From contig NW_024467121.1 of NCBI RefSeq assembly GCF_017591425.1, forward strand, positions 22,766,707 to 22,830,706: a DNA stretch of 64,000 nucleotides, given 5' to 3'. This stretch comes from Ochotona curzoniae (taxonomy: Eukaryota > Chordata > Mammalia > Lagomorpha > Ochotonidae). Position numbers and translations under genes: made by a program. The notes under the pieces were generated by a model that worked only from the letters and a program-made list of their open reading frames with translations, was not told the origin of the DNA and made no database searches. Below are positions 30,388 to 41,224 of this stretch, one piece after another; positions within the stretch are counted from its first letter, which is position 1; each line of letters begins with the position of its first letter.

Positions 30388-30692
30388 TTAAATTTGAAGG
30401 GCAGATTTAGAGAGAAGGAGAGACGAAGATCTTTCATCTGCTGGTTCACTCCCCAAGTGGCCACAATAGCCCAAGCTGAGCTGATCTGAAGCCAGGAGCC
30501 AGGAGCTTCTTCTGGGTCTCCCACCCAAGTGCAGGACCCCAACACTTTGGGCCATCCTCAATGGCTTTCCTAAGCCACAAGCAGAGAGCTGGATGGGAAG
30601 TGGAGCAACTGGGAAATGAAGTAGGATCCATATGGGATCCTGGCACATGCAAGGCGAGGACTTTAGCCACAAGGCTACCATGCAGGGCCTGT
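30388..30692 (-). mobile_element. CSINE, full length, reverse
   Basis: GGGCAGATTTAGAGAGAAGG 3' body, complete middle, and a head ending AGGCTACCATGCAGGGCC. Confidence 0.87.
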
Positions 30693-30879
30693 GCTTTTTT
30701 TTAAAATTGGTATTCTGGTAGCTGATGTTAGTTTTTGGTTCCTTTTAACTTGTTACTATTTGTTTTCAGGGTTACACTTACCCCAAGACACCTTGGTCTA
30801 ATCCTTGTCACTTATGAGTATAAATTTAATCTGGCTCCAGTGAATGGCTTTCTTTTTAGGAACTTAATTCATTAACATA

Positions 30880-31150
30880 ACCACATGATATCTGCCAGGC
30901 ACTGTGCCAGGTGCTGGTGATATAATGTTAAGTAAAAATAGACACAATTTCATTCTTAGGAAACTTACATTTTAGTGGGATATAATTGTTAAACAATGAT
31001 TAAGTAAATCTAAAATTATAGTTATATAAAGAATTAAAAAGGAGAGCGAAACCATCCCATGAAAATTTACTGTGGCAGAATTTAACCTGGTAAATGGGAT
31101 TCAGAAATGGCTTCACAGTGAAAAGATAATCATCCTGAAATCTAAAGAGG
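30880..31150 (+). repeat. Ancient L2-type repeat
   Basis: ATATCTGCCAGGCACTGTGC, CAGGTGCTGGTGATATAATG and CATTCTTAGGAAACTTACAT form the typical 'category-size' opening of this old repeat. Confidence 0.55.
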
Positions 31151-31379
31151 AAAAAAAAAAACAAACTGGTAAAGTAGGCAAAGAGAGGGAAGGGAAGGTT
31201 TCCAGATAGAGTGTAGGAGGACATTGTGACCCTGGAAGGGCAGCGAGCACAGGTTTGCAGTTTATTGGACAGTATTTGCATGTCAACAACCAAATGGCTA
31301 CCTTTGGTATAAACAGCATGTAAATGAGAACACCTGGTGGGATATACAAAACAAAAGGAATTCCAATCAAGAGAGGGAA

Positions 31380-31505
31380 ACAGTACGGACTCTCAGTGTA
31401 TAAGGTCTGATGCCCCTAATAAACTTCGGCTTTGACCATCAGTCAGGGTCCACGCGTGTTATTATCGGCTCCGTGCACCAAGTCCGTCGCTGCGGGACAG
31501 CGACA
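31380..31505 (+). mobile_element. LTR 3' fragment (R-U5 like)
   Basis: TATAAGG at 31399, AATAAACTTCGGCTTTGACC at 31419 and a CG-bearing end (GGTCCACGCGTG, CTCCGTGCACCAAGTCCGTC) resemble the TATA-R-U5 part of a retroviral LTR. AGAGGGAAA occurs on both sides. It does not belong to the 9241/18669/22214 family. Confidence 0.5.
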
Positions 31506-31528
31506 AGAGGGAAAAGTATGTGGAAAAG

Positions 31529-31783
31529 GGGCTGGCATTGTGATGCAGTGGCACCCCACATGCCTCCCCTTTGGGTGCCATTGCAAGTCCAGACTGCTCT
31601 ACTTTCAAACCAGCTCCCTGCCCATGTGCCTGGGAAAGCAGCTGGAAGACAGCTGCAAGTGCCACACCCAGGTGGGAGACTAGAATGGAGTTCCCGGTTC
31701 CTGACTTTGGCCTACCCCAACCCCAATCATTGAGGTCATGGGGAGAGTGAACCAGTGTGCAGAAGATCTCTCTCTTTCCCTTT
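31529..31783 (+). mobile_element. CSINE, old
   Basis: GGGGCTGGCATTGTGATGCA head, GTGCCTGGGAAAGCAGCTGG core and GAGAGTGAACCAGTGTGCAG. Its A-rich tail has become the (AAAC)n run next to it. Confidence 0.75.
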
Positions 31784-31815
31784 TAAACAAACAAACAAAC
31801 AAACAAACAAACAAA
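31784..31815 (+). repeat. (AAAC)n microsatellite
   Basis: Eight uninterrupted AAAC units, evidently expanded from the tail of the SINE to its left. Confidence 0.92.
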
Positions 31816-32014
31816 TTTTCTCAAAAATATGCAAATGTCTTGCTGTGGAACAAGACTAGGGACTGACAGAAAGCGGAGAGTCTGGAGCTGAGAAAGTCAG
31901 GGTAATAGGATCCCAGCTAGACTGAAAGATTGCTGGAAGCTAGATGCCAAAAGGCCTTTTTTGGCCACGCTAAGTACTTTCAATTTATGGAAAGAAACTT
32001 AAGAATCTCTAGAT

Positions 32015-32338
32015 TGGGCCTGGCGCAATAGCATAGTGGTTAAGGTCCTCATCTTGAACACTCCGGGATCCCATATGGGCACCAGTTCTAATCCCGACAG
32101 CCCCGCTTCCCATCTAGCTCCCTGCCTGTGGCCTGGGAAAGCAGTCGAGGACAGCCCGAAGCCTTGCGACTCTGCACCTACATCTGGAAGAGTCTCCTGG
32201 CTTCGGATTGGCTCAGCTCCAGCTGTTGTGGGCGCTTAAGGAGTGAACCATCGGAGGAAATATCTTCCTCTCTGTCTCTTCTCCTCTGTGTATTTCTGAC
32301 TTTGCAATAAAAATAAATAAATCTTAAAAAAAAAAAAA
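32015..32338 (+). mobile_element. CSINE, first of a stacked pair
   Basis: GGGCCTGGCGCAATAGCATA head with TTGAACACTCC, a body shortened by about 15 bp at CTACATCTGGAAG, and an AATAAAAATAAATAAATCTT tail. Its target duplication AGAATCTCTAGAT (before) / AGAATTTCTAGAT lies beyond the second SINE, near 32681. Confidence 0.87.
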
Positions 32339-32342
32339 GAAT

Positions 32343-32676
32343 GGGCCCAGCGGTGTGGCCTAGCGGCTAAAGTCCTCGTATTGAACGCCCTGGGATCCCA
32401 TATTGGCGCTGGTTCTAATCCTGGCAGCTCCACTTCCCATCCAGCTCCCTGCTTGTGCCCTGGGAAGGCAGTCGAGGACAGCTCAAAGCCTTGGGACCCT
32501 GCACCCCTATGGGAGATCAGGAAGAAGTTCCTGGATCCTGGCTTCGCATCGGAATAGCATCAGCCTTTGTGGTCACTTGGGGAGTGAATCATCGGATGGA
32601 AGATCTTTCTCTCTGTCTCTCCTCCTCTCTGTATATCTGACTTTCCAATAAACAAATAAATCTTTAAAAAAAAAAA
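32343..32676 (+). mobile_element. CSINE inserted in the tail of the previous SINE
   Basis: GGGCCCAGCGGTGTGGCCTA head of the GGCTAAAGTCCTCGTATTGAACGCC type, complete body, AATAAACAAATAAATCTTTA tail. It sits between the A-run of the first SINE and that SINE's right target duplication, so it arrived later. Confidence 0.88.
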
Positions 32677-32689
32677 GAAAGAATTTCTA

Positions 32690-33340
32690 GATACCAAGGT
32701 TAGCAATTTGAAAAGACAACTCTACTGTGGGAAGATCAGTTCAGAGTCCATTGCAGGGATAATAATGACAGCCTGCTTAGCTTGGTTGCGTGAACTAGGT
32801 AGAAAGTGAGTGCATGCATGAACTATGTGGGAGATACAGTGAACAGGAGCCAGTGATGGTTTGGTGGGCTGTGGGAGAAGAATGAATGTGAATTCTAGGC
32901 TCTTCTTTCGAGCTTTGGGTTCCTGGGTGTTTGACTCCTTCCAGAAAGAGGGAAGGTTAGAAAACAGGGGCATTCCAAAGGGCACCGCTTATGTCATAGT
33001 CTGTGGGAAGGTATCTCCTAGAGCTGTACCAGGAGAATCCACATGGCTGTGTGTAGTGTGACCTGACAGGTGAGCTTTAATGAGTGTGACAAATCATGGG
33101 GCGAGGGGGCGGGTAGTAAGATCACAAGTTTGCTTTGGAGCGTGTCTGGTCTGACTGGTCTGAGACATCTAAGAGAAGAGGTGAACAGGCAGTGGGACAT
33201 TTGGCTTTGGACGGGGGTAGAGATAGGATTCAGGAGTCACGTGAATACAGATGTTAAGTGGAGTCATACATGTGCATGAGCTTGTCGGAGTGAGAGGTAA
33301 AGCAAACACGACTGAGCCTCAAGGGAGGCCAACACATAAT
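32690..33340 (+). repeat. Probable ancient L2-type repeat
   Basis: Together with 31900-32014 (GGCCACGCTAAGTACTTTCA), the order GCAGGGATAATAATGACAGC, GTGAACAGGAGCCAGTGATG, AGACATCTAAGAGAAGAGGT, GGCAGTGGGACATTTGGCTT follows the old repeat cited at 29290. Two SINEs later split it. Confidence 0.42.
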
Positions 33341-35290
33341 TGCTGGTGAAAAAGGGTGAGCTCTTCTTGATAAGAAAAATAGACAGGGAGGGAGGGAAAG
33401 AGAGAGAGAGAGAAAAAGAGAGAGAGAGTTTAGGAAAACCCATAGAGATATAAAACACCTAAAGGAAGGGTCAAATGCTGCTAATAAAAGGTCAAATGAG
33501 GACTGAAGAATATGTGTTAGAGTAATGCAGACAAAGTTATTTTATGAGAACTAATTTGTTGTGGGGGTAAGGTATAAGCCAGACTGGATGGATTAGAGAA
33601 ATATAGCTGAACCACAGGGAAATGGATACTAAGAGTATAGGCAAAGCTTTTGCATTTTGTCCTACAAAGGAAACACTTGGAAGTTTTTTCAATTTTATTG
33701 GAAGGATGTAGTAGAGAGGTGAAGTTGAATATGTGGAAGAGAGCAGGAAAAACTGATTTGGAAACTTTCTAAGAAAGTGGGAAGCAACAGGGCACACGTG
33801 GGAGAATGTTTAGAAAGGATAAATGATACTGTCTTTATTGTAATAGGATAGACCAAGGAGAGAACAGGTATAGTTATTGGCAGATTTTTAAGTTTGGGAA
33901 CCAGGAACAGCGGGGCGTCTTGTCTGGTGATTTCCAGTTTTTCTGTGAATATGGTAGTAAGTTCATTTGCTGATTGTCAAAAGCTATCTGAGGAGCAAGT
34001 CAATGAGGCAAGGTCTGAGATTGTTGTTTCAAAGAGTGTAAGTGTGGTCTGGCCAGGCTAGGGCAGTAAGAGTTCCAGGTGGCTGGGTGGCCTATTTAAG
34101 CCTGGTAATCAATCTGCCCTATTGTGTGACATTCCTTCCCAGGACTGGACTGCTCAAGTGTCTCACAGTAACTACGTGCTTGGGGATTTTCCATATGGGT
34201 GACCTGGTCCTAGAAGGGAGAGGAGTGCTGATAAGTGTACCATTAATGAAAGAATGGACTTTGAAAAAACAGAGATTGAAAATAGAGCTACTTCACCCAG
34301 TGAGGATGAAGAAGGTTTGCAGAGGCTGAACTGGGGCTAACAGGCTGGAAGGACAGGAGAGCGTGGTGGGAGAATGGAAAGATTGAATTGTTGTTTCAAG
34401 ACTCAGAAAACTTACAAGTAATGGCAGTGTCCAAGCTGGGTCTAGAGGAATGACAGCTAGAGAGCAGAAAAGGACAAGGTCACAGAGAATGAGGAAGGGC
34501 TAAGATACCGGACACTAGACTGAGTTGACCCTGTGGACACTGACAATGGGGTTTAAGGCAGACATTACTGTATTACCACTGTGACAGGCCAAGGAACACA
34601 AGTGGGTCAAAAGGAGCTGGAAGAAGACGCAGCATGAGCACAGGGAGATCTGGGGCCCTAGACACAATAAGCCCCACTGGATCAGAGTGAGTGTTTTTTT
34701 TTTTTTTTTTTCTGTTTTGTTTTGTTGCGTAAGAACCAGGACAAAGAAAGATCTGGAAGTCATAATAGGACCCTGAAGTACACAAGGGGTGAAAAAAATA
34801 GCATCACTTGAGAGAGCTGAGAAGTGAAGCAGTGTCCTTAGGGAGGGCTTGGCTTCACAGGAAGATGCAGGCTTCAGAGGACAGCTGAGCACTGGGGCCA
34901 GAGAATGGAACAGGAAACCGGACAGAGTGCAAGGGCTGAGCACTGGACAGGAAAGCAGGGGAAACCTAAGCACTCTGCCGCCCACAGAATGATCTCCAGT
35001 CACTGTGCCTGAGACGGCTCTTACTAAGATCACCACAAGCTGGCCCCCATCTGCCTCAGGCACCCTTTAAGGACCAGCTGTTAACAGGGGTTAAATTACT
35101 GGTTACGAATGGACCAGCCCCTGTCATTCTATTCCCTGACTACTGGAATCAGGGTGTTGGCAGGTGAGAACTGGGACAAACAGGAAGATCCTCCACCTTT
35201 ACCCCTCCTCCTCTCTTCCCTAACTCAGCCCATTCTCTCTTCTGAGTAATTGAGTGCACATATTTCCTTTTATTCTTTCTACAGCAATAT
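33341..35290. other. Intronic sequence, mostly unresolved
   Basis: A purine-rich tract lies at 33385-33430 and a 20-bp T run at 34694-34713. GAGACGGCTCTTACTAAGAT near 35010 resembles an old interspersed repeat. A 182-codon minus-strand frame (34515-35063) crosses the T run as poly-Lys and is not a gene. Confidence 0.4.
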
Positions 35291-35605
35291 TTGGGGCCTG
35301 TGTGATGGCTCGGTTGGCTAATTCTCTGATTGCGAGTGCTGGCATCCCATGTGAATACTGGTCTGTGATCAGGCTGCTCCACTGCCCATCCAGCTCCATC
35401 CTGTGGTCTGGAAGGGCAGTGAAGGATGATCCAAAGCCTTCGGATCTCTCCTGCGTGGGAGACCCAGAAGCCCCAGGTTCCTGGCTTTGGATCAGCTCCT
35501 GTCATTAGGCCATTTGGGAAGCGAACCAGTGGATGGAAGATCTTTCTTTCTATCCTTCTGTTTGTTAATTTGCTTATCCAATAAAAAAAAATAAATCTTT
35601 TTAAG
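35291..35605 (+). mobile_element. CSINE, full length
   Basis: GGGGCCTGTGTGATGGCTCG head, body missing about 20 bp near GATCAGCTCCTGTCATTAGG, and a tail AATAAAAAAAAATAAATCTT. Confidence 0.82.
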
Positions 35606-35624
35606 AGAAATACTGATTTTAAAG

Positions 35625-35900
35625 TCCAAGAGGCAGAGAAAGAGAGAAGCATGCTCCCATTTGCTGGTTCTGCTGGTTCATGCCTCAAATGCAACAGCTT
35701 GGTCACGGCTGGAGCTGGAGCTTGGAACTCAATCCAGGTCTCCCGCGTGGGAGGCAGAAGCTGAATTGCCTCAGGTATCACTACTGCCTGCTAGCCTGGC
35801 ATTAGCTGGAAGCTGGAATCAGAAACTGGAGCGTGGGATCAAAACTCAATGACTTTGAGGCACATGTGGATCTGTCAGCCCCTAGGCTAAACACCTGCTG
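35625..35900 (-). mobile_element. SINE-like remnant, reverse, different from the CSINE core
   Basis: CCAAGAGGCAGAGAAAGAGA start, GGAGCTTGGAACTCAATCCA, GCTGGAAGCTGGAATCAGAA, and GGCTAAACACCTGCTG end. It follows the older lagomorph SINE plan but the middle differs from the young CSINE. Confidence 0.5.
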
Positions 35901-36713
35901 TTAGATACTACCATGAACAGTCACAGATGCAGCAGCCTAAGAAGGAAGAGATGGCACTGCAGGAAGGCTACATGTTGCCAAAATTGAGAAAAATTCTTGG
36001 CTTTTATCATTTGCATATTACTCACAACGTTACCTTCCCATCCTCACACCTCCAAAATCCTGAAGTATCAGTAATATTTAAAGCAGGGCCACGAGTAACT
36101 TGTTTATCTTCTACTTTTGTTTAACATAAACTTCAAAACAGCAGGGCAGAGAGGCAAAGTCAGGCAAGGTCCTAACTTGAGAATGAAAACTTTGTACTTT
36201 GGGAATTGGAACTGGAATCCAGGGAAGTACCCTCCCTGCTTATTCCGTGGCCATGTCAGAATAATGGGCAGTGCCTGAGGGCTGGCTTGGGCGTAGAGTG
36301 GGAGGACATAGCTACGGTGGCCTCCACGTTCCCACTGCTGCCTTACACTCGCCACCAAGTTGGTGGAGTTGAGAGAATTGTCTGCTACAAAGATTGTAGC
36401 TCCTGGGTGGAACAGCACATTAAAGGGATCTTTGATGTACAGCGATTCTTAGAAATTTCTTCCTGCTGTACCCCTGGCATAACATACACACACATACAAT
36501 TTTTACAGAGTAAGAAATACAGGGTAGAAGTACTTGGGCTTCTTGAAAGTCGTGTGATGGTCATGATAAGATTTAAGCTGCGGACCCTGACAGAGCAATC
36601 TTGTGGGCTCTGGTCTCGGGAAACATTGGGGAAGAAGGGTTTTTCCCGTCCATCTGTCACCTGCAGGTTTTAGAACTCTCCACACTAACGCCTGATTACA
36701 TGCCGCTCATTAC
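35901..36713. other. Unassigned intronic sequence before the juxtamembrane exon
   Basis: No repeat recognised. It contains a 155-codon plus-strand frame (36206-36673) with no family resemblance. Confidence 0.45.
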
Positions 36714-36767
36714 CTGGGAATTGCTCCGTAGGTCTCTATTGCGAAGGTGGCTGTTAGGTTACAGAAA
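36714..36767 (-). CDS. CATSPERE: CATSPERE juxtamembrane coding exon
   Basis: A 54-nt exon with acceptor CATTTGCAG and donor GTAATG from 36713. One base completes Ser, then it reads FCNLTATFAIETYGAIP, with two bases (AG) completing Arg at the next junction. It encodes the last ectodomain strand before the membrane and has an Asn-Leu-Thr sequon. On the plus strand a chance 155-codon open frame (36206-36673) ends just beside it and has no bearing on the gene. Confidence 0.9.
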
Positions 36768-36985
36768 CTGCAAATGAGAAAAATCATGTTAAAGATTAAA
36801 TTAAGCACAATGTATTTTAAAAGCTCCCTTCATATTTCTATGGTAACAATCAAGCACATATAATCTTTGTTAAGATGCCATTTTCTTCCCTTTTAAAAAT
36901 GGTGAGGCAATCACATTTAAATATCCTGTTTTACTGTATTTTCCTATGAACATTCTGTTTTTGTTCCCTTCCCCCCTCTTTTTAA

Positions 36986-37135
36986 AAGTGACTTCCTTGA
37001 CTGCTTTCCCAGGCCATAAGCAGGGAGCAGGATGAGAAGTAGAGCATCTGGGATATGAATCAGTGCCTCTATGGGACCCTGGTGTGTGCAAGGTGAGAAC
37101 ACCAGCCACTAGGGTGTCTGGGCCATGCTGGGCCC
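36986..37135 (-). mobile_element. CSINE 5' half, reverse
   Basis: GACTGCTTTCCCAGGCCATA to the head GGCCATGCTGGGCCC. The 3' half and tail are missing at the left end, which follows a T run and GTGACTTCC. Confidence 0.75.
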
Positions 37136-37319
37136 TCTCTCTTCTGTATTTGAATAGCTTACTGCTCTGTTCCATTCCTTAACTGTGTCTCCCAACACTG
37201 CTCTTTCTGCAGAATCAGTTAGTTGACTCATGTACACTTCTGAAGTCCTTACAGAAGATAACCCCATTTGTAACTTTTATCTTCAGTTCTTTCCTCCTCC
37301 TTCAGACTCAAATTAGAAT

Positions 37320-37638
37320 TTTTTAAAAAATATTTATTTGGAAGAGTCACAGGGGTAGGGAGAGGGAGGGACAGAGAGAGAGAGAGACAGAGATCTATCT
37401 GATGGTTCTCTGCCCAGATGGCAGCCGTGAGTAGGGCTGAGCCAGGGGGAAGCCAGGATCCAGGAGCTTGGTCCAGATCTTTCCCATGGTGGCAGGGGGC
37501 CAAACACTGGAGCCATCTTCTGCTGCTTTTTAAATTATTAGCAGGGAGCTGGATCAGAAGTGGAGCAGCCAGGACACGAGCTGGTACCCATGTGGGCTGC
37601 TCGGTCACCTGTAGCAAGCATACCACAGTACTGGCCTC
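37320..37638 (-). mobile_element. CSINE, full length, old, reverse
   Basis: TTTAAAAAATATTTATTTGG reverse tail, GAGGGACAGAGAGAGAGAGA region, body, and a head ending CATACCACAGTACTGGCC. Confidence 0.78.
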
Positions 37639-38571
37639 CCTAAATCAGAATCTTTAAGTGTGTATCATGTTCATGCAGATCACTCTCTGCACTCACAAAT
37701 TCGAGTTAAAACTGTTTTTTTTTTTCCGAGTTAAAACTCTTATCTCAGTAACTCCCCTCCGCACCCCCCAAAAAAGCCACCTTATTATCCAGCATGGTCA
37801 AAGAAAATGTAGCATTTGAATTACCAAATCTAGAAAACTCAAAAACCAGACTCCTTCCTTGTCTTCTTCTTGCACATGTCTAATAGAGTCCCCTGCCCCT
37901 TTCTTTCCGTTCCTGTTGCCACCTTGGACATTTTGCCACATTAAACCCCCTCCTCTCATAGCATGGAGTTTATTCTCCATGGAGATAATTTCTTTTGCAT
38001 ATTCCTCTCAGGTTAATTCTCCTGAGTCCTCCCTGAGGGAGGACACTGAAGAGGCTCTCTAGGACATGGAAATTTCCTTCAACATTATGTATCTATCACT
38101 TTAAATTTGTCTTGTTTGTTTCCTGCTTTCCTCACTCAGGGGATGTTCCCTTTCGTCCCCGACTGGCCAGGAGGTAGACAATGCTAGCACTGAGCTTCCC
38201 TTTGTTCGTACTGCAGCTTCTTCCACTTAATGTGCTTTAACCTCTCCGGGTTTGGCTGTCCACCTCCACTTCTTCCCCAAGCAGCTTCCGTGATAAGCAC
38301 TGTGATTGTGCCTATGTTACGGTTGGACGCAGACGGCAATGCAACATTGTAAAATACTCAGAAGGTAATGACAGTTATTATTGAACATTTAACATAAATG
38401 TTCTCATTCTTATGTTTCATAGAACTGTTACACAATGAAAAAGTAACTATGTAAACAGCAATAACAATCATTGGACATCTGGACTATGGCATCAAATTAA
38501 AGCAATAAAATAGAACAATTAATTTTGAAGAATTAGTACTGAGATGATTATAGTAGAACATTTATATTTAC
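37639..38571. other. Unassigned intronic sequence
   Basis: No repeat recognised apart from a short duplicated CCGAGTTAAAACT (37702-37738). Confidence 0.5.
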
Positions 38572-38729
38572 CTGTAGTTTGGATCTAGGATCTTCACACG
38601 AAACACATATAATCCAGAATGATCCGAGGGCCAGACTAAGTGGTTACCATTAGTACTGTTGATAATCTCATATGGTTGATCTAAGTCTCCTGGTTTTCCA
38701 ATAGCATAAGAAAAGCAGTGCCTATAGTT
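38572..38729 (-). CDS. CATSPERE: CATSPERE internal coding exon
   Basis: The longest exon here, 158 nt, with acceptor CTCATTCAG and donor GTAAAT from 38571. It opens in phase 0 with NYRHCFSYAIGKPGDLDQPY and ends FRVKILDPNY plus two bases completing Ser. The segment YAIGKPGDL and the closing VFRVKILDPNYS|FCNLT belong to the membrane-proximal stem region of CatSper epsilon. An Asn-Ser-Thr sequon is a likely N-glycosylation site. A longer open frame continues into the upstream intron, but the splice acceptor marks the real boundary. Confidence 0.92.
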
Positions 38730-39467
38730 CTGAATGAGAAATAGAGACAAAAATCTAAGATCACTTTCTGATTTTAATTTAAAAAATTACATTCTTGTGT
38801 GTTTATCTTAGAAAATTACTTAGATGAAGCGGCAATTCTATTCTACCAGCACAGAGTGCAGAAGTGCTCAGAAGCATTTTTAAAGACCATACGGAATTAA
38901 ATTTAGATGAAAAGTGAATCTTAGTGAAAGCAAACGCTGCATTTGTTTCATTAGTTGTAAGAAATTAGAGTATTTTAAGTATGTAAGTATATTATTTTCT
39001 TAAATCAATGAGGCACAAAATCTTCCAAGATTGTTTAACCTAGAACAGAAACTGTGTTGATTGTAAGGTCTGAACACAAGTGTCAAGATGGTATATTCCT
39101 GGGATTTTTATTGTCGTCTACAACTTCCATCAATCTTGTTACCACTACCATGAATCACTGAGGCTCTCAGTATACCAAACTAGCCACAGTGTTTATCTGC
39201 CACTCCTCATTTTAAAAACAATCAGACATCTCACTGAAACAAGAGCTTATATTTCAGAAAAGACAATTTGTTAAAACTAAGAAAACATCAACTTTCTGAT
39301 CTAACAGTAACCCGTGGCGTGGCTTCCTGGGCTTCTTTAGGTCTTGTGTGCTTTCATGCCCAGTGTGAAGGACACTTCTTACTTTCTGGAAGTTTCTCCT
39401 TTGAAGCAAACAGAAAGTCCTGTGAGGTCATTGCTTTGGGAGTGCCTGAGCTTCTGACTGTCAGCGT
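38730..39467. other. Unassigned intronic sequence
   Basis: AT-rich. Nothing recognised. Confidence 0.5.
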
Positions 39468-40255
39468 CCTTCATGGTTGCTGTGGCTTAAATGTGTCTTC
39501 TGGAATCCACATGCTGGCAATCTGACCCCCAGTGCAGAGGTGCTGGGAGGTGAGGTCTAATGGGAGGTGTTTAGATCACAGGGACACTACTGTTGTGGAT
39601 AGATTAATACTAAAATTGTGAGCGTGAGGTCCTTATGAAAGGTAGTCTGGCCTTTCTTCCTCCCTGTCTTGTTTGTCTTCCTGGTTTCCCTTGTCCTTCC
39701 TCCATGAGACGGTGTAGCAAGAGGCCCCAGTCAGACACCAGGTCCTCGAAGTCAGAGATCCCACCAGTCTCCAGAATCGTGATCTAATACATTAAAGAGA
39801 AAGAAAAAGACTGAGAGATTTTATTTGTTTGAAATGCAGAGTTACATGAGAGAGGGATATACACATACCTAAGGAGAGACAGAGAAGGAAAGGGGGGTGT
39901 GGAGACAGAGAGGTCTTTCATCTCTTGGTTTACTCCTCAAATGGTGACAATGGCCAGATGGGGCCAGGCTAAAGCTAGGATCCATGCAACCCTCTGGGTC
40001 TCCCACATGTGTGCAGGAACCAAAGCACTTGGGCCATCTTTTAGAAGATTGCATTGAGCTGCCTTCCCAGGTGCATTAGTAAGGAGCCAGATTAGAAGTG
40101 AGGCAGCTAGGGCTCAAATCAGTGCCAGTATGGGATGCCAGCCCTGAGGACTGTGGCCTAACTCACTAGCCCCAGATCCAATACGTTTTTGTTCATTATA
40201 AATTACCCAGTCTCAGGTATTCTGTTATAACAAGATAAAAAGGACTATAATAATA
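39468..40255 (+). mobile_element. MaLR-type (MLT1/MST-like) LTR, split by a SINE
   Basis: GGTGCTGGGAGGTGAGGTCT, AATGGGAGGTGTTTAGATCA, GGTCCTTATGAAAGG, CTTCCTCCATGAGACG and, beyond the inserted SINE, TATAAATTACCCAGTCTCAG then TTCTGTTATAACAA follow the order of mammalian MLT1/MST LTRs. Confidence 0.75.
39815..40178 (-). mobile_element. CSINE, old, reverse, inserted in the MaLR LTR
   Basis: GAGATTTTATTTGTTTGAAA reverse tail, an extended GAGAGA region, GGGCCATCTTTTAGAAGATT core and a head ending CTCACTAGCCCCAG. About 40 bp longer than usual. Confidence 0.7.
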
Positions 40256-40619
40256 GTATTTTTTTCCTACCTATGTCAACATACTGTTCTTCCACGAAAA
40301 ACTTTCCAGTCAATACATCTTGGGATCAATCAAGCTCTTGCACAGTCTCAAAAACAAGTGTCCCCATGGCAACCAAAGGAACAAAAATGTCAGGATTAGA
40401 TGGTGCTAATGAAGACCTGTAGGAGGTAGCTTACTGATGTATCCTATTCTGGCAAACAGAAAGTGGTCAATATTTATTTGTTGAATTAATGTTGAGTCTT
40501 AATTTGAAACATTGTTAAAGGTTTCTTCTTCTTTAACATTTGAGAACCAATTCTATTCTCTGTACTTGCAGCTGCTAAGGACCCTAGCTGAATGACCTCA
40601 GATAATAGAACAGTAGGGG
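40256..40619. other. Unassigned intronic sequence
   Basis: Nothing recognised. Confidence 0.5.
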
Positions 40620-40930
40620 AAGGGGTGGCATTATGGCATAGCACAAGAAGTCTCCTCCTATAGCACTGGCATCCCACATGGGCATAAGTTTTGAATTCCA
40701 GCTGCTCTATTTCCAACCCAGCTCCCTGCTAAAGGCCTGGGAAAGCAGTGAAGGATGGCTCAACTCCTTGGGATCCTGCACCCACCCATATGGGAGACCC
40801 AAAAGAAATTCCTTGCTTTGGATCAGCTCAAGTCTGGCCATTGTGGCCATTTGGGCAGTGAACCAGAAGACCTTTGAATCTCCTTCTCTCTGTAATGTCT
40901 TTCCAATAGAAATAAATACATGTTTAAAGA
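40620..40930 (+). mobile_element. CSINE, full length
   Basis: GGGGTGGCATTATGGCATAG head, GGGAAAGCAGTGAAGGATGG core, AATAGAAATAAATACATGTT tail. Confidence 0.82.
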
Positions 40931-40940
40931 TAAAATAAGA

Positions 40941-41218
40941 GCCCGGCGCAGTAACCTAGTGGTTAAATCCTCGCATTGCATGCGCCAGGATCCATATGGG
41001 TGCTTGTTCATGTCCCGGCAGCCCTGCTTCCCTTCCAGCTCACTGCTTGTGGCCCATGCAGCTGCGGGGAAGGCTCTTTGCTCCTGGCTTCAGATTGGGT
41101 CAACTCTGGCCATTGTAGCCACAGGGGGAGTGAACCAGACAACGGAAGATCTTCCTCTCTGTCTCTCCTCCTCTCTTTATATCTGACTTTCTAATAAAAA
41201 TGAATAAATCTTTAAAAT
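40941..41218 (+). mobile_element. CSINE with internal deletion
   Basis: GCCCGGCGCAGTAACCTAGT head. After CACTGCTTGTGGCCCATGCA it jumps to GGCTCTTTGCTCCTGGCTTC, losing about 60 bp of the core; the 3' body and AATAAAAATGAATAAATCTT tail are intact. Confidence 0.85.
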
Positions 41219-41224
41219 AAAAAC

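Noticed and set aside
34515..35063. A 182-codon minus-strand frame.
   Set aside because: It reads through a 20-bp T run as poly-Lys and through probable old repeat sequence, with no recognisable domain or splice support.
35149..35781. A 210-codon minus-strand frame.
   Set aside because: It crosses two SINEs (35291-35605 and 35625-35900) and carries the SINE-derived peptide themes.
36206..36673. A 155-codon plus-strand frame next to a CATSPERE exon.
   Set aside because: It is antisense to the gene, has no family resemblance and no CpG island or promoter. Chance is the simplest explanation.
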